Origin: Paramecium octaurelia
Lineage: Eukaryota > Ciliophora > Oligohymenophorea > Peniculida > Parameciidae
Direction: 5' to 3'
DNA length: 64,000 nt
NCBI GenBank assembly: GCA_905182995.1
Contig: CAJJDP010000027.1
Location: 432,066 to 496,065 of the forward strand
In this document: positions 45,638-56,596 of the stretch, one piece after another
Layout: each line of letters begins with the position of its first letter
Position numbering within the stretch: the stretch's first letter is position 1
The notes under the pieces: generated by a model
Database searches by the model: none
Seen by the model: the letters and a program-made list of their open reading frames with translations, nothing else
Told to the model about the DNA's origin: nothing
Program-made: the position numbers and the translations under genes

Positions 45638-45787
45638 TAAATACCAATATTATTTTCAAGGTATCTTTTATTGATTTAAGTTATTTTCATAATTAAATAA
45701 ATAATTTTGTAAATGCAATTATTTAATCGCTTGTCATTATCTATTAAATAAATCAAAACATATGTTATTTTTGTAACTATAATTGAC

Positions 45788-45857
45788 ATTCTAATTTGAA
45801 TTGATAGGTAAAAATAAATTATAAAATTTATTTTTACCTATCAATTCAAATTAGAAT
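45788..45857. repeat. perfect 33-bp inverted repeat with 4-nt loop
   Basis: The left arm 45788-45820 and right arm 45825-45857 are exact reverse complements around the loop ATAA. The hairpin lies 150 bp after the PI 4-kinase stop and 345 bp before the V-ATPase gene. No coding frame covers it. Surrounding bases 45638-46202 otherwise show only AT-rich spacer. Confidence 0.95.
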
Positions 45858-46202
45858 CTATAGAGGAAATTCTATTTTAAGAAAGCCAAAAAATATTTAG
45901 AATTAAAATAAAATAAAGCAATCTATAATATGAAAATAATAATTAAAGCAAATAAATCTATTAGTAAATTTGATGATTTCATTAGGACAAGACTATAATA
46001 CTTATGTTAATTTTTTATGAAATTGAAGTGTATATGAAATTTAACTAATGTTATTATTTTTATTTAATTAGAAATGAATTTAATAATAGGAAATAATTAA
46101 GAAATACAAAATTAGAAGTAATTGCAATACTTTAAGAGTCACTTGTTCATGGGAAAATAATATTATGGATAAAAGAAATATTGATTAATAAATAAAAATA
46201 AA

Positions 46203-46758
46203 ATGCTTTTCGTTCTTGACACAATGGTTAGTGCAGCAGACACTACTCAAATAAGTGCTTCATCCTTTTTTGGTTTTATGGGAGTCACAATGGCTTTGGT
46301 GTTGGCAAGTATGAATTAAGGATTACTCTTTTAGATTTGGGTGCAGGTTATGGAACATTCAAGGCAGGTGCTGGTATTGCAGCCATAGGTATTTGGAAAC
46401 CTGAGATAATTATGAAATCATTAATACCAGTAGTTATGGCAGGTATTTTGGGTATTTATGGTATGATCGTTGCAGTTTTGCTGTCATAAAAAGGTATATG
46501 TGAGATATGTAACACATGATAGTGAAAAACCCTTTGGAATACTCTTATAAGTCTGGATTTGCACATATGGCATCGGGATTATGTTGTGGTTGCAGTTGCA
46601 TAGCAGCTGGATTTGCAATTGGTATTGTGGGAGATGTGGGTGTTCGAGGGAATGCACAGTAGGAGAGGTTGTTTGTTGGATTGATTTTGATTCTCATTTT
46701 CGCAGAGGCTTTGGCATTATATGGTTTAATAGTATCATTGATCTTATCACAATCATGA
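46203..46758 (+). CDS. V-type ATPase proteolipid subunit c, 166 aa (160 aa from second Met)
   Basis: It forms the proton-conducting membrane ring of the V-ATPase. Four hydrophobic helices are visible. Helix 1 holds [19 protein letters not shown], helix 2 [20 protein letters not shown], and helix 4 contains the essential glutamate in [14 protein letters not shown]. The linker [17 protein letters not shown] is family-typical. Introns: 46309-46334 and 46494-46522 (29 nt). Translation may begin at the second ATG (46224, MVSAADTT), which gives a more usual N-terminus. Confidence 0.93.
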
Positions 46759-46793
46759 GTTTGAAGGTATCATATTATATTATGAAATAAAAA

Positions 46794-47183
46794 TCAAAAT
46801 TCATCTCCTCTAATTCTTCTTGCCAAATTGATATCTCTTTGCATTACAGTCATTCTTTTGGCATGATGTGCACAAAGAACACTGTCTTCTAAGAGATTAA
46901 CTATAAATGCTTCCGTTGCCTCTTATAAGGCAAATATGGCGCTACTTTAGAATCTCATTTCTTTTTCATTCACTCCTGCTATCTCTCTTATTAATCTCTA
47001 AAAAGGAATCTTCCTTATTAATAAACGAGAGCTCTCTTGAAATTTTCTGATTTCTTTCAAAGCAACTGTTCCAGGTCGGAACCTATGTGGTTTTCTTTCC
47101 TTTCTTTTCGACTTCATTTTTTTTCCTGAGTTTTTAGCAATGCTTTTCTTTGACATCTCTTTGCCTTCTTTGGTACGGGCCAT
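46794..47183 (-). CDS. divergent histone H3 variant, 129 aa, intronless
   Basis: The histone-fold half is clearly H3: [64 protein letters not shown] and LARRIRG. The N-terminal tail keeps only MARTK. After that it departs completely, with no ARKS motifs around positions 9 and 27. It is lysine/serine-rich instead ([20 protein letters not shown]). The loop region [10 protein letters not shown] also differs from canonical H3. The tail change argues for a specialised variant (centromeric, germline or meiotic), but CenH3 identity is not established because the loop is not lengthened. Confidence 0.9.
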
Positions 47184-47468
47184 AACTTTAATGCGAGGGA
47201 AAAAAAATAAAACAAAAATTATTATTGATTAATCATTTCTCCGTCAAATTTAAATTTGAATTACAATTTATATTCAATCAAATAAACTAGTTTAAATAAT
47301 GAAATCACGTATTCTATTTAGATTCATTTTATAAAAAAATAGATTGACTATGTGTTTAATTGAAAAGCATAATTAATTAAATTATATTGAAAAATTAAAT
47401 CAACTTATTATTACTAAATACAAATGACGGCTTTTTATGTAGTTGACGATCACCAAATATTTGAACGT

Positions 47469-47541
47469 GGGGTAATAGCTCATTTGGTAGAGCGTATGCT
47501 TAGCATGCATGAGGCGCTGAGATCGAAGCTCGGTTGCTCCA
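47469..47541 (+). tRNA. tRNA-Ala (anticodon AGC)
   Basis: A 73-nt cloverleaf. Acceptor GGGGTAA pairs with TTGCTCC including G-U pairs. The anticodon loop TTAGCAT has anticodon AGC. The T arm CTGAG/CTCGG has loop ATCGAAG. A T-rich stretch follows. Confidence 0.9.
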
Positions 47542-47886
47542 TATTTTTAATTTTTAATTTTTTATTATAACTCACACGTATTATAATATTATAACATTCA
47601 CGTTATTCTATGTTAGAATTCAATAGTTTAGATGAAAATCAATTCGATCTTTTAGTTGATCGATTATTATATCCATGCTTTAAGGGAATGAGGTTGAACA
47701 CTGATTACAATGCAAAGAGTTTTGGACTTTTAAGATGATTGTGCAGATGAAAAATAATGATTCATGCAAAATCTATTGAGAAGATGATAACGAGCACAGA
47801 ATGTGTCCCAATTATAAAATATGGAGGCATTAATAATTTATATCCCAATTATATTAAAATTAGATATTTATTTTTTTAAATAAATA
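47542..47886. other. spacer with one 42-codon frame
   Basis: A short ATG-started frame at 47610-47738 (MLEFNSLDENQFDLLVDRLL...) has reasonable composition but no support. Otherwise AT-rich spacer. Confidence 0.35.
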
Positions 47887-48245
47887 ATGAGCACCTAATA
47901 GACTCAAAGACCTCAAAAATAAAAGCTTGATCCAACAGATAACCAATTGCACGTGTCATCAAAGAAGAGTGCTAAGGAATTCATTTTCATCGCTAAAATA
48001 TTTTTGAAGAAATTCAATAGTGTTGAATTACATGCATTAGGTGAAGCCACAAAGATCAGTGTTAGAGTAGCTGAAATTTTGTAGAGATAAGGTATTGAAA
48101 ATCTTATCCTCTAGGTTTAATTACAATATCTAAGATTAATTCTTTCACAACCGATATCGATGGAAGAAAAAGAGTGAAATTGGTTATCATTTTGCAATTG
48201 ACCTAAGGTGGAAAAGTGAGAATTGATCAAGAATTATAAGCTTGA
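47887..48245 (+). CDS. Alba-family DNA/RNA-binding protein, 111 aa
   Basis: The product carries the Alba fold: HVSSKKSAKEFIFIAKIFLK, then ELHALGEATKISVRVAEILQ and a final strand RKRVKLVIILQLTQGG. Eukaryotic Alba proteins bind RNA in RNase P/MRP (Rpp20/Rpp25-like) or in translational control. The lineage is not decided here. One 23-nt intron (48092-48114) sits in the loop before LITISKIN. The short length fits the Rpp20-like group. Confidence 0.85.
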
Positions 48246-48300
48246 GTGATTAAGTGATGGCAAATAGTATACATATATTAATTTGTTTATATTTATCAGT

Positions 48301-48780
48301 ATGAATCTTGAATAAGTCCTCTTTATATTAATATATTGTCTCTATACTCTTATAGATGAACCTAATTAAATATCACATCAAATATATCCTACTTTATATA
48401 ATTATGCAGAATTGCAAAAGTATTAATAATCTGATCATTAAATAGAATTCACAAATGCTACTCTTCAATTTTGATTAACATAATCGATTAGAACTATAAT
48501 CAAAAAGTTTCTGCTACTAACGATTGCTTCAAAATTAGATTCATCTTCCCAAGATCATAAAGTTTGATCCAATATTATATTAATATCAAACTCTTTACCG
48601 AATATATTAACAAGGTATTTTCAATTAATTAAGTTTATTTTTACTAATTCATATATTGTTAGGTTCAGTCTTTCTAAATTAATTTTCTTATTTTTACTAA
48701 TTTTAGGAATATTTATTTTGTATATACAACGACCATATTTTGTTTCTATTATTGATGAATTTAATGGTAGAAATATATGA
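48301..48780 (+). CDS. small type I membrane protein, 144 aa
   Basis: A signal-like N-terminus (MNLEQVLFILIYCLYTL) is followed by a lumenal region (NQKVSATNDCFKIRFIFP), then one transmembrane helix (LIFLFLLILGIFILYI) and a 15-residue cytoplasmic tail (QRPYFVSIIDEFNGRNI). Introns 48420-48445 (26 nt) and 48615-48633 (19 nt) are needed to connect them. The second is among the shortest here. No family is recognised. Confidence 0.6.
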
Positions 48781-49197
48781 AATAAAAAGACATTTTTAAT
48801 CCTACTGAGCTATAAATTAAGTCTTTTTTTAGTATTTCAATTCATCTATTTCAATCATTATAATGTCTAAATTATCTATATTCTATTATTAAGTGAATAT
48901 CATTGGATTGTTATAATTAGAATTTAAAGTTATTTTATTAAATGTATATAAAAGTGGGGCTTACTTGATAGAAATATAATTGACTTTGAGAACTTTGTAA
49001 GACACTCTTTTCTTGTGAAGTTTAAGGATGGTCTTATCTAAATCATATTATTAGAATATATTATTATTGATCAACATACATAATTGCAATTAATGAATAG
49101 TTCGTTTATTAAAATACAAGTTTAATCTATTTTTATTTTTGGTTCTTAGTTATTAATATGAAATGTAATTCAATATATATGTAATTAAAATATAAAT
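48781..49197. other. AT-rich spacer
   Basis: No credible coding segment or RNA gene was seen on either strand. Confidence 0.5.
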
Positions 49198-50675
49198 ATG
49201 GATCCATTTTATGAGGATTACACTCCAACAACAAACAATAAAGATGTAATAGATAAAGAGTATGAAATTAGATTAAAATATATCGAAATGGAGATTCAAA
49301 TTTATGTTGCACGATTACAATAAGAGATAATACTAAATTTCATGAAATACGTAAAACACTGCAATAAAAATGGGACACTTATTTTAATCGCCTTCGTTTA
49401 TTCAATTAGGAAGGCGTAGAGATAACAGAGGACGATATTGATTATATAAAAAATGGAACTGTGTTGTTTGCTTCTAAGGGTATGAATTAAAGTAACTATA
49501 TTAAAAGGTGAAGAATTCGATGAGAGTTTTTAATTAGCAGAATATGAACAACTTCAAGACATTGGAGAAGGGGGATTTGGTAAGGTTGTCTTAGGTAGAC
49601 ACAAACAAACAGGAGAGAAAGTAGCAATCAAAATGGTGAAATAAACATTGACTAATGCTTAAGTAATAACTAATTAAAAATGTAGGATGTCGATATGATA
49701 TTTAGAGAGGCTAGAGCTCTTAAGTCTTTAAAGCATGATAACATTGTCAAGATTTATAATGCATTCTTTTTACAAAATTTGTAAACGGTGTATATAATGG
49801 AATATTTGGAAGGTGGTGAATTGTTGTAATATTTATAAACAAAAGGGAAATTCGAGGAGAATGAAGCAAGACATTATTTCAAATAGCTAGTTAGTGCAAT
49901 TTCATATTGTCACTAAAAGAAGATTATTCATAGAGATTTAAAATTAGAAAATCTGTTGTTAACTAGTAAAGATTCAGGTGTAATTAAATGTATCGATTTC
50001 GGTATCTCTGGATTTGCTTCAAATGATAATCCTGAAAATGCAGACGCAGGAAGTCTTCGATATATGGCTCCAGAACTATTGAAAGGTATTAGAATAATTG
50101 ATCCATTTAGGATTGGATAAAGCAGTTTCTCCTCTAGTGGATGTTTGGTCAATGGGCATAATTCTATATGGAATGTTATTCGGAACCTTACCATTTACTG
50201 GCAACACCAATAAGGAAATTATCGCTTAAATCTCAGAAGGTCGAGTTATGATCCCAACAGATTTTAACAACAAATTGTCCCAAAATTGTTAAGACTGTCT
50301 TTATCGTGCTTTAGAACCAGATCCAAAAAAGAGAATAACCTCAATTGAATTATTAAATCACCCGTTTGTGACAAATGAAAATACTCTCAGCACAAATTCG
50401 AATAGTACAAATAAGTAATTAATGTATTCTAAATATTAAGGCCCAAAATTTAAAATTAATTATAGCAAATCGATGAAGATGAAATTCCTGTTCAAAAATA
50501 AATGTAATCGGCAACTAATAAAAAGTAAAATCTTCAATTTTCTAAACAACATCCTTAAAGTTCGAGATAATTGACTCAGGCTCAAAAGAAAACTCCTTAA
50601 TAATCCCCTTTATTATAAAAACAATCATAATCAGTTGGTTAGACAACAAAGATGACTAAGTTTAGTAAAAAATGA
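49198..50675 (+). CDS. doublecortin-like protein kinase (DCX-like domain plus CAMK/SNF1-type kinase), 449 aa
   Basis: Residues about 17-85 (IKIYRNGDSNLCCTITIRD ... IKNGTVLFASKG) resemble a doublecortin ubiquitin-like fold, a microtubule-binding module. The kinase domain follows: IGEGGFGKVVLGRHKQTG, VAIKMVK, HRDLKLENLLL, CIDFGISG, GSLRYMAPEL, DVWSMGIILYGMLFG. A glutamine- and serine-rich tail completes the protein. Introns: 49246-49271, 49480-49507, 49663-49685, 50086-50110, 50415-50440. The last intron prevents an early stop and restores the tail (QIDEDEIPVQKQ). The DCX assignment rests on the YRNGD motif and position only. Confidence 0.85.
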
Positions 50676-50720
50676 TAAATGTTTTCAAAATAAATAAATA
50701 TATATATATATAGAACAGAT

Positions 50721-52268
50721 TCAAACTTCTTTTGAATGTATTTTTCTAGAACCAGAATTAACTGAGATAGCATTAGCTTCATCAGATACTCCTATTTCTT
50801 ACTCCAATTCACTTAAAGATATCTCTTATTTCTAATCCATATCTATTAATTGATATCCAAAATAATACTTATTTTATTGTCATCTTCATTTTCCAGATCC
50901 ATATTAGGATAGAATGAATAAGGAACATCATGAAAATGAATTCCTGGTGCATTTTCTAAGTTTTTCAGATGATCATACACCTGAGATACAATTTTGTTTA
51001 AATCTTCAGCTTTATTTTTGTTTTCGACATTTTCTTGTATTGGAAAGTGTAAATGAAAATCCCCGCTATAATTTTTATAGTAAACATCATTAGTTGGAAT
51101 AGGCTACATTCAATAATAAACTACATACCTCATCAATATTCTATCCTAAACATAATCCAGTCTCGTAAGCCCAACATCTAGACACATTCTAAATTGTATA
51201 GCCTCCTCCTCCTAAAAGAATCAATGGAACTCCAAATTATTTCATATAGGTAATGCACTATCCATGTCCTCTTTTAATAATATTATTCAATATTACTTAA
51301 TGGATAAATTTAGAGCTCCTAATCGATCCAGTGATAATGAATCTGCACCACATTACACAACCACGCAATCAGGGCGAAAAGTCTCCATGACTCTGCTTGT
51401 GACTTTCTTAAATAAATCTAAATAAGGCCCATCTGAAATCCCTGGTTTTAACGGTACATTAACTGCATAATATCTGCCTACTCCTAACCCTACTGAATTC
51501 AATTATCCAGTTCCTGGAAAGAAGTCATCTCCATATTAATGAAAAGATAAAGTCATGACTCTATTGGTTAAGTAAAATGCTTCTTCAACTCCATCTCCAT
51601 GATGGCAATCTATATCTACATACAATACTCGCACATATATTCTCAATAATTCTAAAATACACAAAACTATATCGTTTATATAACAAAACCCAGCAGCCTC
51701 TTTTTTCTTAGCATGATGCAATCCTCCTGACCAATTGATTGCTATATCTGCTTATCCAGTTAAAATTGTGTGTGCACAATCTATACTAGCACCTGCACTG
51801 AATTAACAATATGAGAAAAGGCCAGAAAATGTAGGATTATCTGCTGAATCTCCTACTTTGTATTCAGCATTTAGATTTTTAGTACTCTTATTTTGACTCC
51901 ATTTAGTTATTAATCGATATTCTTCCAATAGATTCTCAGGTATCACACCATCATTATTTGTTGAACAGTACTCCTTTACAAAATTTACCTTATTGTCACT
52001 CATATACTAACTTAAATAAGTAACGTATTCAGGATCATGAAACTTTTTCAATTCTTCTAATTATGCTTCTCTTATCAGATATACATCCAATGATCTATAT
52101 AGTCTATCTTTATATATGTTTCAACTACCCAAAATTTACTATTAAGCTATGAGCCATTGCGATACGTTTAGGTTTCATAGGATGTTCCTTACCATAATGA
52201 AATTTTCCTATCAATCTATTATAAAAGTATGCTACTCTTCTACTTGAATCCGAATCAGCTTAAATCAT
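50721..52268 (-). CDS. class I histone deacetylase (RPD3/HDAC1 type), 481 aa
   Basis: A zinc-dependent lysine deacetylase of nuclear corepressor complexes. Family motifs are in order: [35 protein letters not shown] (tandem His), [11 protein letters not shown] (zinc ligands), [31 protein letters not shown] and LGGGGYT. A charged C-terminal tail (DLENEDDN) follows. Introns: 52104-52128, 51271-51296, 51104-51128, 50843-50868. All catalytic residues are present. The length is typical. Confidence 0.95.
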
Positions 52269-52460
52269 TTGTTAATTATTTAATTATAATATTAAATATT
52301 AAATTTACTATTATTCAATAAATGCTTTATTAAAATAATATAATTTCCTCATATATAATTAAATTTAGAACAAATATTAATTTATAATAATTTATTTAGT
52401 TTCATAACAAACTCAAATTAATCTTTGTAAATTTGAAGTAGTTTAAATAAACATAAAATT

Positions 52461-53919
52461 TCATTATCTCTAACTGAAAGATCTCTAAGCAGATTCGATC
52501 TTAGAACTAATTAACACTTTCAGAGGAGATCTAGTAATCCTATATTCAAAATTTTTATCCGAATATTGATTTTATTTATTTGTACTTCCAGTTTATCTAA
52601 AATATCAAAGATATTACTATTCTTTTTATTGGATAGGACTTGACTCATTACCAAATATTATTTTGTTAAATGAGTACTATACAACTTTTGGTAATTGGAC
52701 ATGGTAAACATACTCTTAATCTCTTGAATTCTGTTTTTAAGAAATCTAGGTTTAATTCAATTGCTTTTTTGATGATTGAGAGTATTTCTCAGTAAAAGAT
52801 AAATTTTTTTTGCTTTCCATCAACTCCATATGAAGAGTGGCTAATTACTATTTGATTTCTAAACAACTGTCATTATTACTAAAGTTGTCTCCCTAATGCT
52901 GAGGAGAGAGGTTTGTAAATTTAATCTTCTTCTCTGATTTTAAAATCTTTGAAGGTTTAAATGAAGGATATTTCAAAACCTTATTATTCAAGTAGATTTA
53001 ATTTTCCATTATATTCCGCCTTGGTTCCTTTTTCTTTTATTGTAATACAATCTAATCAATCTTATATTTTGATAGTATTTAGAAAAAATCACATTTTTCA
53101 GGGGTTATCAAGGTTTATTCAGCAAAAAGTTTAACTGAACTAATTGAGGGTCTTAGTTCAGGATCATAACAGAGTAATATTCTTAATAAATTATTTAAAT
53201 TCAGACTATATTAAGGATGATACGTAAATTTAATTCCTTTTGGTATTTATTTATGTAAAACACTTATATTGTTTGCTTTAAATGGTTATTCCTTAAACAT
53301 TAATTAATAAACTAAAACTCCTAGCATCCAAATATCAGATCTACAATCATATTTTCTTGCTTTTACAAATTCTGGAGCTAATAAATATATATCTTAATAG
53401 TTTTCTTAATAAAGATATTATAATATATTCATTTCTCCCAAGATTGTAGTTTGCTAAGAACAAAATATATTAGATAAACTGATTTTTCCATGAGGATGCT
53501 TCGGATGGAATAATTCAAGTGCTGAACAAATCTAGTAATTTCTATTAAAAATACCTAAATTAGAACCTTTAGGATTTCTTATTCCTTTAAAGGACATTAA
53601 TATTGTGTGTCGTGATAATCGCTTATTACTCTTTTAATTATACATCAAAGTACCCTAAATAAGTATTATCTGCATCGTGCGAGGCTTCATAAAATTTAAC
53701 TAGATGAGGATTGCAAGTTTTCGATAGTTTATCGATAAATTGTAATAGAGAAGTTACTGTGTTCTTGTTAATTTCCTCTAAACTGTACAACCTCAAGATG
53801 TAAGGTTTATTAAGTCTTTTAAGGATAATAGTTTTTTTGAATTTATTACATCGAAGCACCTCCATAACATTAAATTATGGATATAGTTTTTAGATGTCCT
53901 TCCTTAATGATTTCATCAT
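52461..53919 (-). CDS. pseudokinase, 471 aa
   Basis: The fold of a protein kinase is recognisable: the beta3-alphaC region with EEINKNTVTSLLQFIDKL, ICSALELFHP, YLLAPEFVKARKYDCRSDIW, WMLGVLVYQLMF and LLCYDPELRPSI. The catalytic machinery is lost. HRD-x-K-x-x-N is replaced by HGKISLSN, and DFG by an unrelated segment (ILGEMN). The N-lobe glycine loop is not visible. Introns: 53622-53643 (22 nt) and 52597-52617 (21 nt). The tail is glutamine/serine-rich and basic. It probably works as a scaffold or binding partner. The start at 53919 (MMKSLRKDIQ) extends the frame beyond a later ATG at 53865. Confidence 0.78.
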
Positions 53920-54241
53920 GTTCTTGTGATATTAATTTTATTATTTATCAAAGTTATAGAATTCGTGTCGCTAAGGGATATTTCAAATTTCATTAAGAAA
54001 TAGATATCAAAAATTAGAGTTAGATTCTAAATAAACAGCCAAGCTTGTAATGATCTAATATGAAAACCAAAAAAATAATGAAGGATCTTATATGCTTTTT
54101 TAATTTGATATTTTAAATTGGTTGATTAAATCTTTTTTTGTTGTGTTACAAGATTAAAGGCAGGTTGAATTGTCAAGAATTTGTGAAATTATGGTTGCTT
54201 AAAAATAATAAATATTTTTATTAATTGTTATATAAAATTTA
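53920..54241. other. AT-rich spacer between divergent genes
   Basis: It should contain the two promoters of the pseudokinase (-) and WDR74-like (+) genes. Only a 24-codon frame and T runs are seen. Confidence 0.45.
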
Positions 54242-55551
54242 ATGTAAATAATTACTGGTGATGAAACAGGATTATTGAAATTAATTGATTTGGAGAAAAA
54301 GGAGGTGGTTAGGAAATTTGGGGAATAAGGAAAGGAGTTTAAAATAATCTAAATACTAAATCTGAAAATATCTGACATTAGCTTTTTTTTGGTTTTGAGA
54401 GAGGAAAGCTTGGTATTATTGGATAATGAATTAAATGAAATAACACAAATCAGCATTGATGCATCACCTTTAAAAGCCTTTTGTGATTCAAATCATGATA
54501 TCTATATAATTTATACCAACAGAAAAATTAATCATGTAAAATATGACTAAGAGCAAAACATATTTCTTTAATAAGTAAATATTAACTCAAATGATTTTTT
54601 GCCATTAACCAATTGTAAGGATAAGTATGTGACTTCTGCTGCTATCTCTGATGATTAAGCATTGTTATTGGTAACTTATTTTGGTGCTCCACCATCCATT
54701 TTCAATTTAAAATTGAAAAAATTATAATGGCAATCAAGAAATGTAAAAAATGATGAATTAGATCTCTAAGTCAAAATGCATGATTATGATGGATTGTTCT
54801 TAGATGACTATTCGGTCGGTGTTATTACAACCCACTTAACTTTAAGAATATATAGTATTCTAGAACAGAGATCATAACCAGTTGCTGAGCATTCCTTGAA
54901 GCATTCAAAAACCAAAATCAAATTAATCAGAGCTTATAATGAAAAATATTATATGATTAATGAGAGAGGAGAAATTTTAATTTATAAGAAAGATTTTAAA
55001 TTTGAGAGAATGATTAAAGGTACCTTTGGAGCTGTCAGAGATGTGGCCTTTAATAAAGAATACATCTACACAGTTAGCATTGATCGTTTTTTAAGGTTTA
55101 TTTTAATGCTTATTTTAGGGTTTATCACAATGAAAATGTAAGAATACCATTATCAATTAATCTATCACAAAGATTGCAAGCCATCAATTTTTATTGTGCT
55201 GAATACAAAGATATAGAGATAGAAAAAAAATAAGAAAAGATTTGGACAATATAAAATGGAAAAGAAGCAAAGGCTAGATTTGCTGGAATGAGAAGACACA
55301 CAATTAAATTGCCATATTTGGATAAGATGTTTTAGAATCATAAACTTAATAAATAAAAAAAAGAATAATAAAAGCTGAAATAAGAAGAAGAATAAATGGA
55401 AATTAAACAAGAATATGATGAAGAGGATTAACAACCTAAATTTAGAAGTATAGAGAATAAGAAAATTTCAAAATAACAATAAAAAAAGAAGATTCTTGGA
55501 TTAAAGAAATAAAAGTTACTTGACAATAAACCAAATAGAAAAATGAAATGA
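54242..55551 (+). CDS. WDR74/Nsa1-like ribosome-biogenesis WD protein, 428 aa
   Basis: The product starts MQIITGDETGLLKLIDLEKK and has weak WD-type strands. Its most conserved block is GTFGAVRDVAFNKEYIYTVS with IDRFLRVYHNENVR, the signature of Nsa1/WDR74, a 60S pre-ribosome assembly factor. The final 120 residues are a highly charged basic tail (QQKKKILGLKKQK) suited to nucleolar location. One intron (55096-55118, 23 nt) splits the key block. The stop lies inside a five-fold AAATG repeat (55541-55565). Confidence 0.78.
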
Positions 55552-55845
55552 AATGAAATGAAATGATTATCTGTTAAATAATGTTTAAATTTTTAAAAAC
55601 AATTAATTATAATAATATAAGAATCGATAATATCTTTTTTGAATGATAGATTTATACAATCTGGATAATATTGTATAAATGCTAATTAGAGATTATTATT
55701 ATAAATTTAAATGATATCAGCAGTTATGATGAAAACAGAGAATATAGAAATGTATTTATATAAAAGAATGGATTTAGTATTAAACAGCAAATTAGGTATG
55801 TTATGTATTATAATAATGAACTAATGGAAAAATTATTATTTATGT
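55552..55845. other. AT-rich spacer between convergent genes
   Basis: It starts with the last AAATG units. Nothing else is recognised. Confidence 0.45.
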
Positions 55846-56534
55846 TCATTTATTTGTGGAGCTTGAGCTTTGACTAGATCCTTCTTAGTAGTTTCTAGTT
55901 TTTTGTTTGAGTTACAAATAATCAGATAGAATGGATTTCAACCATTTCCAGGCCTGTTTCAGTGATGGCTACTCTCGAAAAGAATTTTCAGGGTGGCAAC
56001 TAATCACCATATGCAATAATGATTCAACAAATTTGTGTTCATGGGAATATTTAGATCTTCCTTAATATAATAGTACTTTATGATTTGCAATTCTTCTGAA
56101 ATATCTTAATTTTTTTAATTATTTGTAATGAGATCTTGTTCAAGTTTGAGAATAGTCTTTTGTAACTCAATATTAGTTTTTTATTACTAACTATTGTGTA
56201 TAATCTCATGATGTAATTTATTGGATAGTTGATTTAGTTCTTTGTTTAATTCATCTATGCATTCTTGATCTTTATTGGAGCTTTTGTATTGAATTTCTAA
56301 TTGATTTTTTAGATCTTTGACTTAATTGAGAAGTAACTGTTCTACCTTTCTCAATTGAGTTATAACATTATTCAAATTTTATATTTCTTCATCCAAATCT
56401 TTTTACCTTTTTGGCAATGATTTGCTGGAACTCTTTTTTGTAAAAATAGTATCCTGATTAAGAGATTTGTTGGCAGTATATGAATCTGTTGATATATTGC
56501 CTTCAGCTTCGCTTTCACGAATAGAATACAACAT
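55846..56534 (-). CDS. coiled-coil protein, 222 aa
   Basis: A Ser-rich start (MLYSIRESEAEGNISTD) is followed by a continuous coiled coil at about residues 45-150 (LDEEIQNLNNVITQLRKVEQ). A compact C-terminal part follows (HEHKFVESLLHMVISCHP, SLKQAWKWLKSIL). One 20-nt intron (56057-56076) is needed to join coil and tail. An in-frame ATG at 56600 would add a hydrophobic segment, but it overlaps the stop of the upstream gene. The function is unknown and may be cytoskeletal. Confidence 0.65.
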
Positions 56535-56596
56535 TGAAATTTTAACGAAATTTATTAATAAATATATGAATATTTTTAGGTGAATAATTTTGTTTA

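Noticed and set aside
55541-55565. Five tandem AAATG units as a telomeric or minisatellite element
   Set aside because: Too short and not the ciliate telomere repeat. It overlaps the end of a gene and looks like simple slippage.
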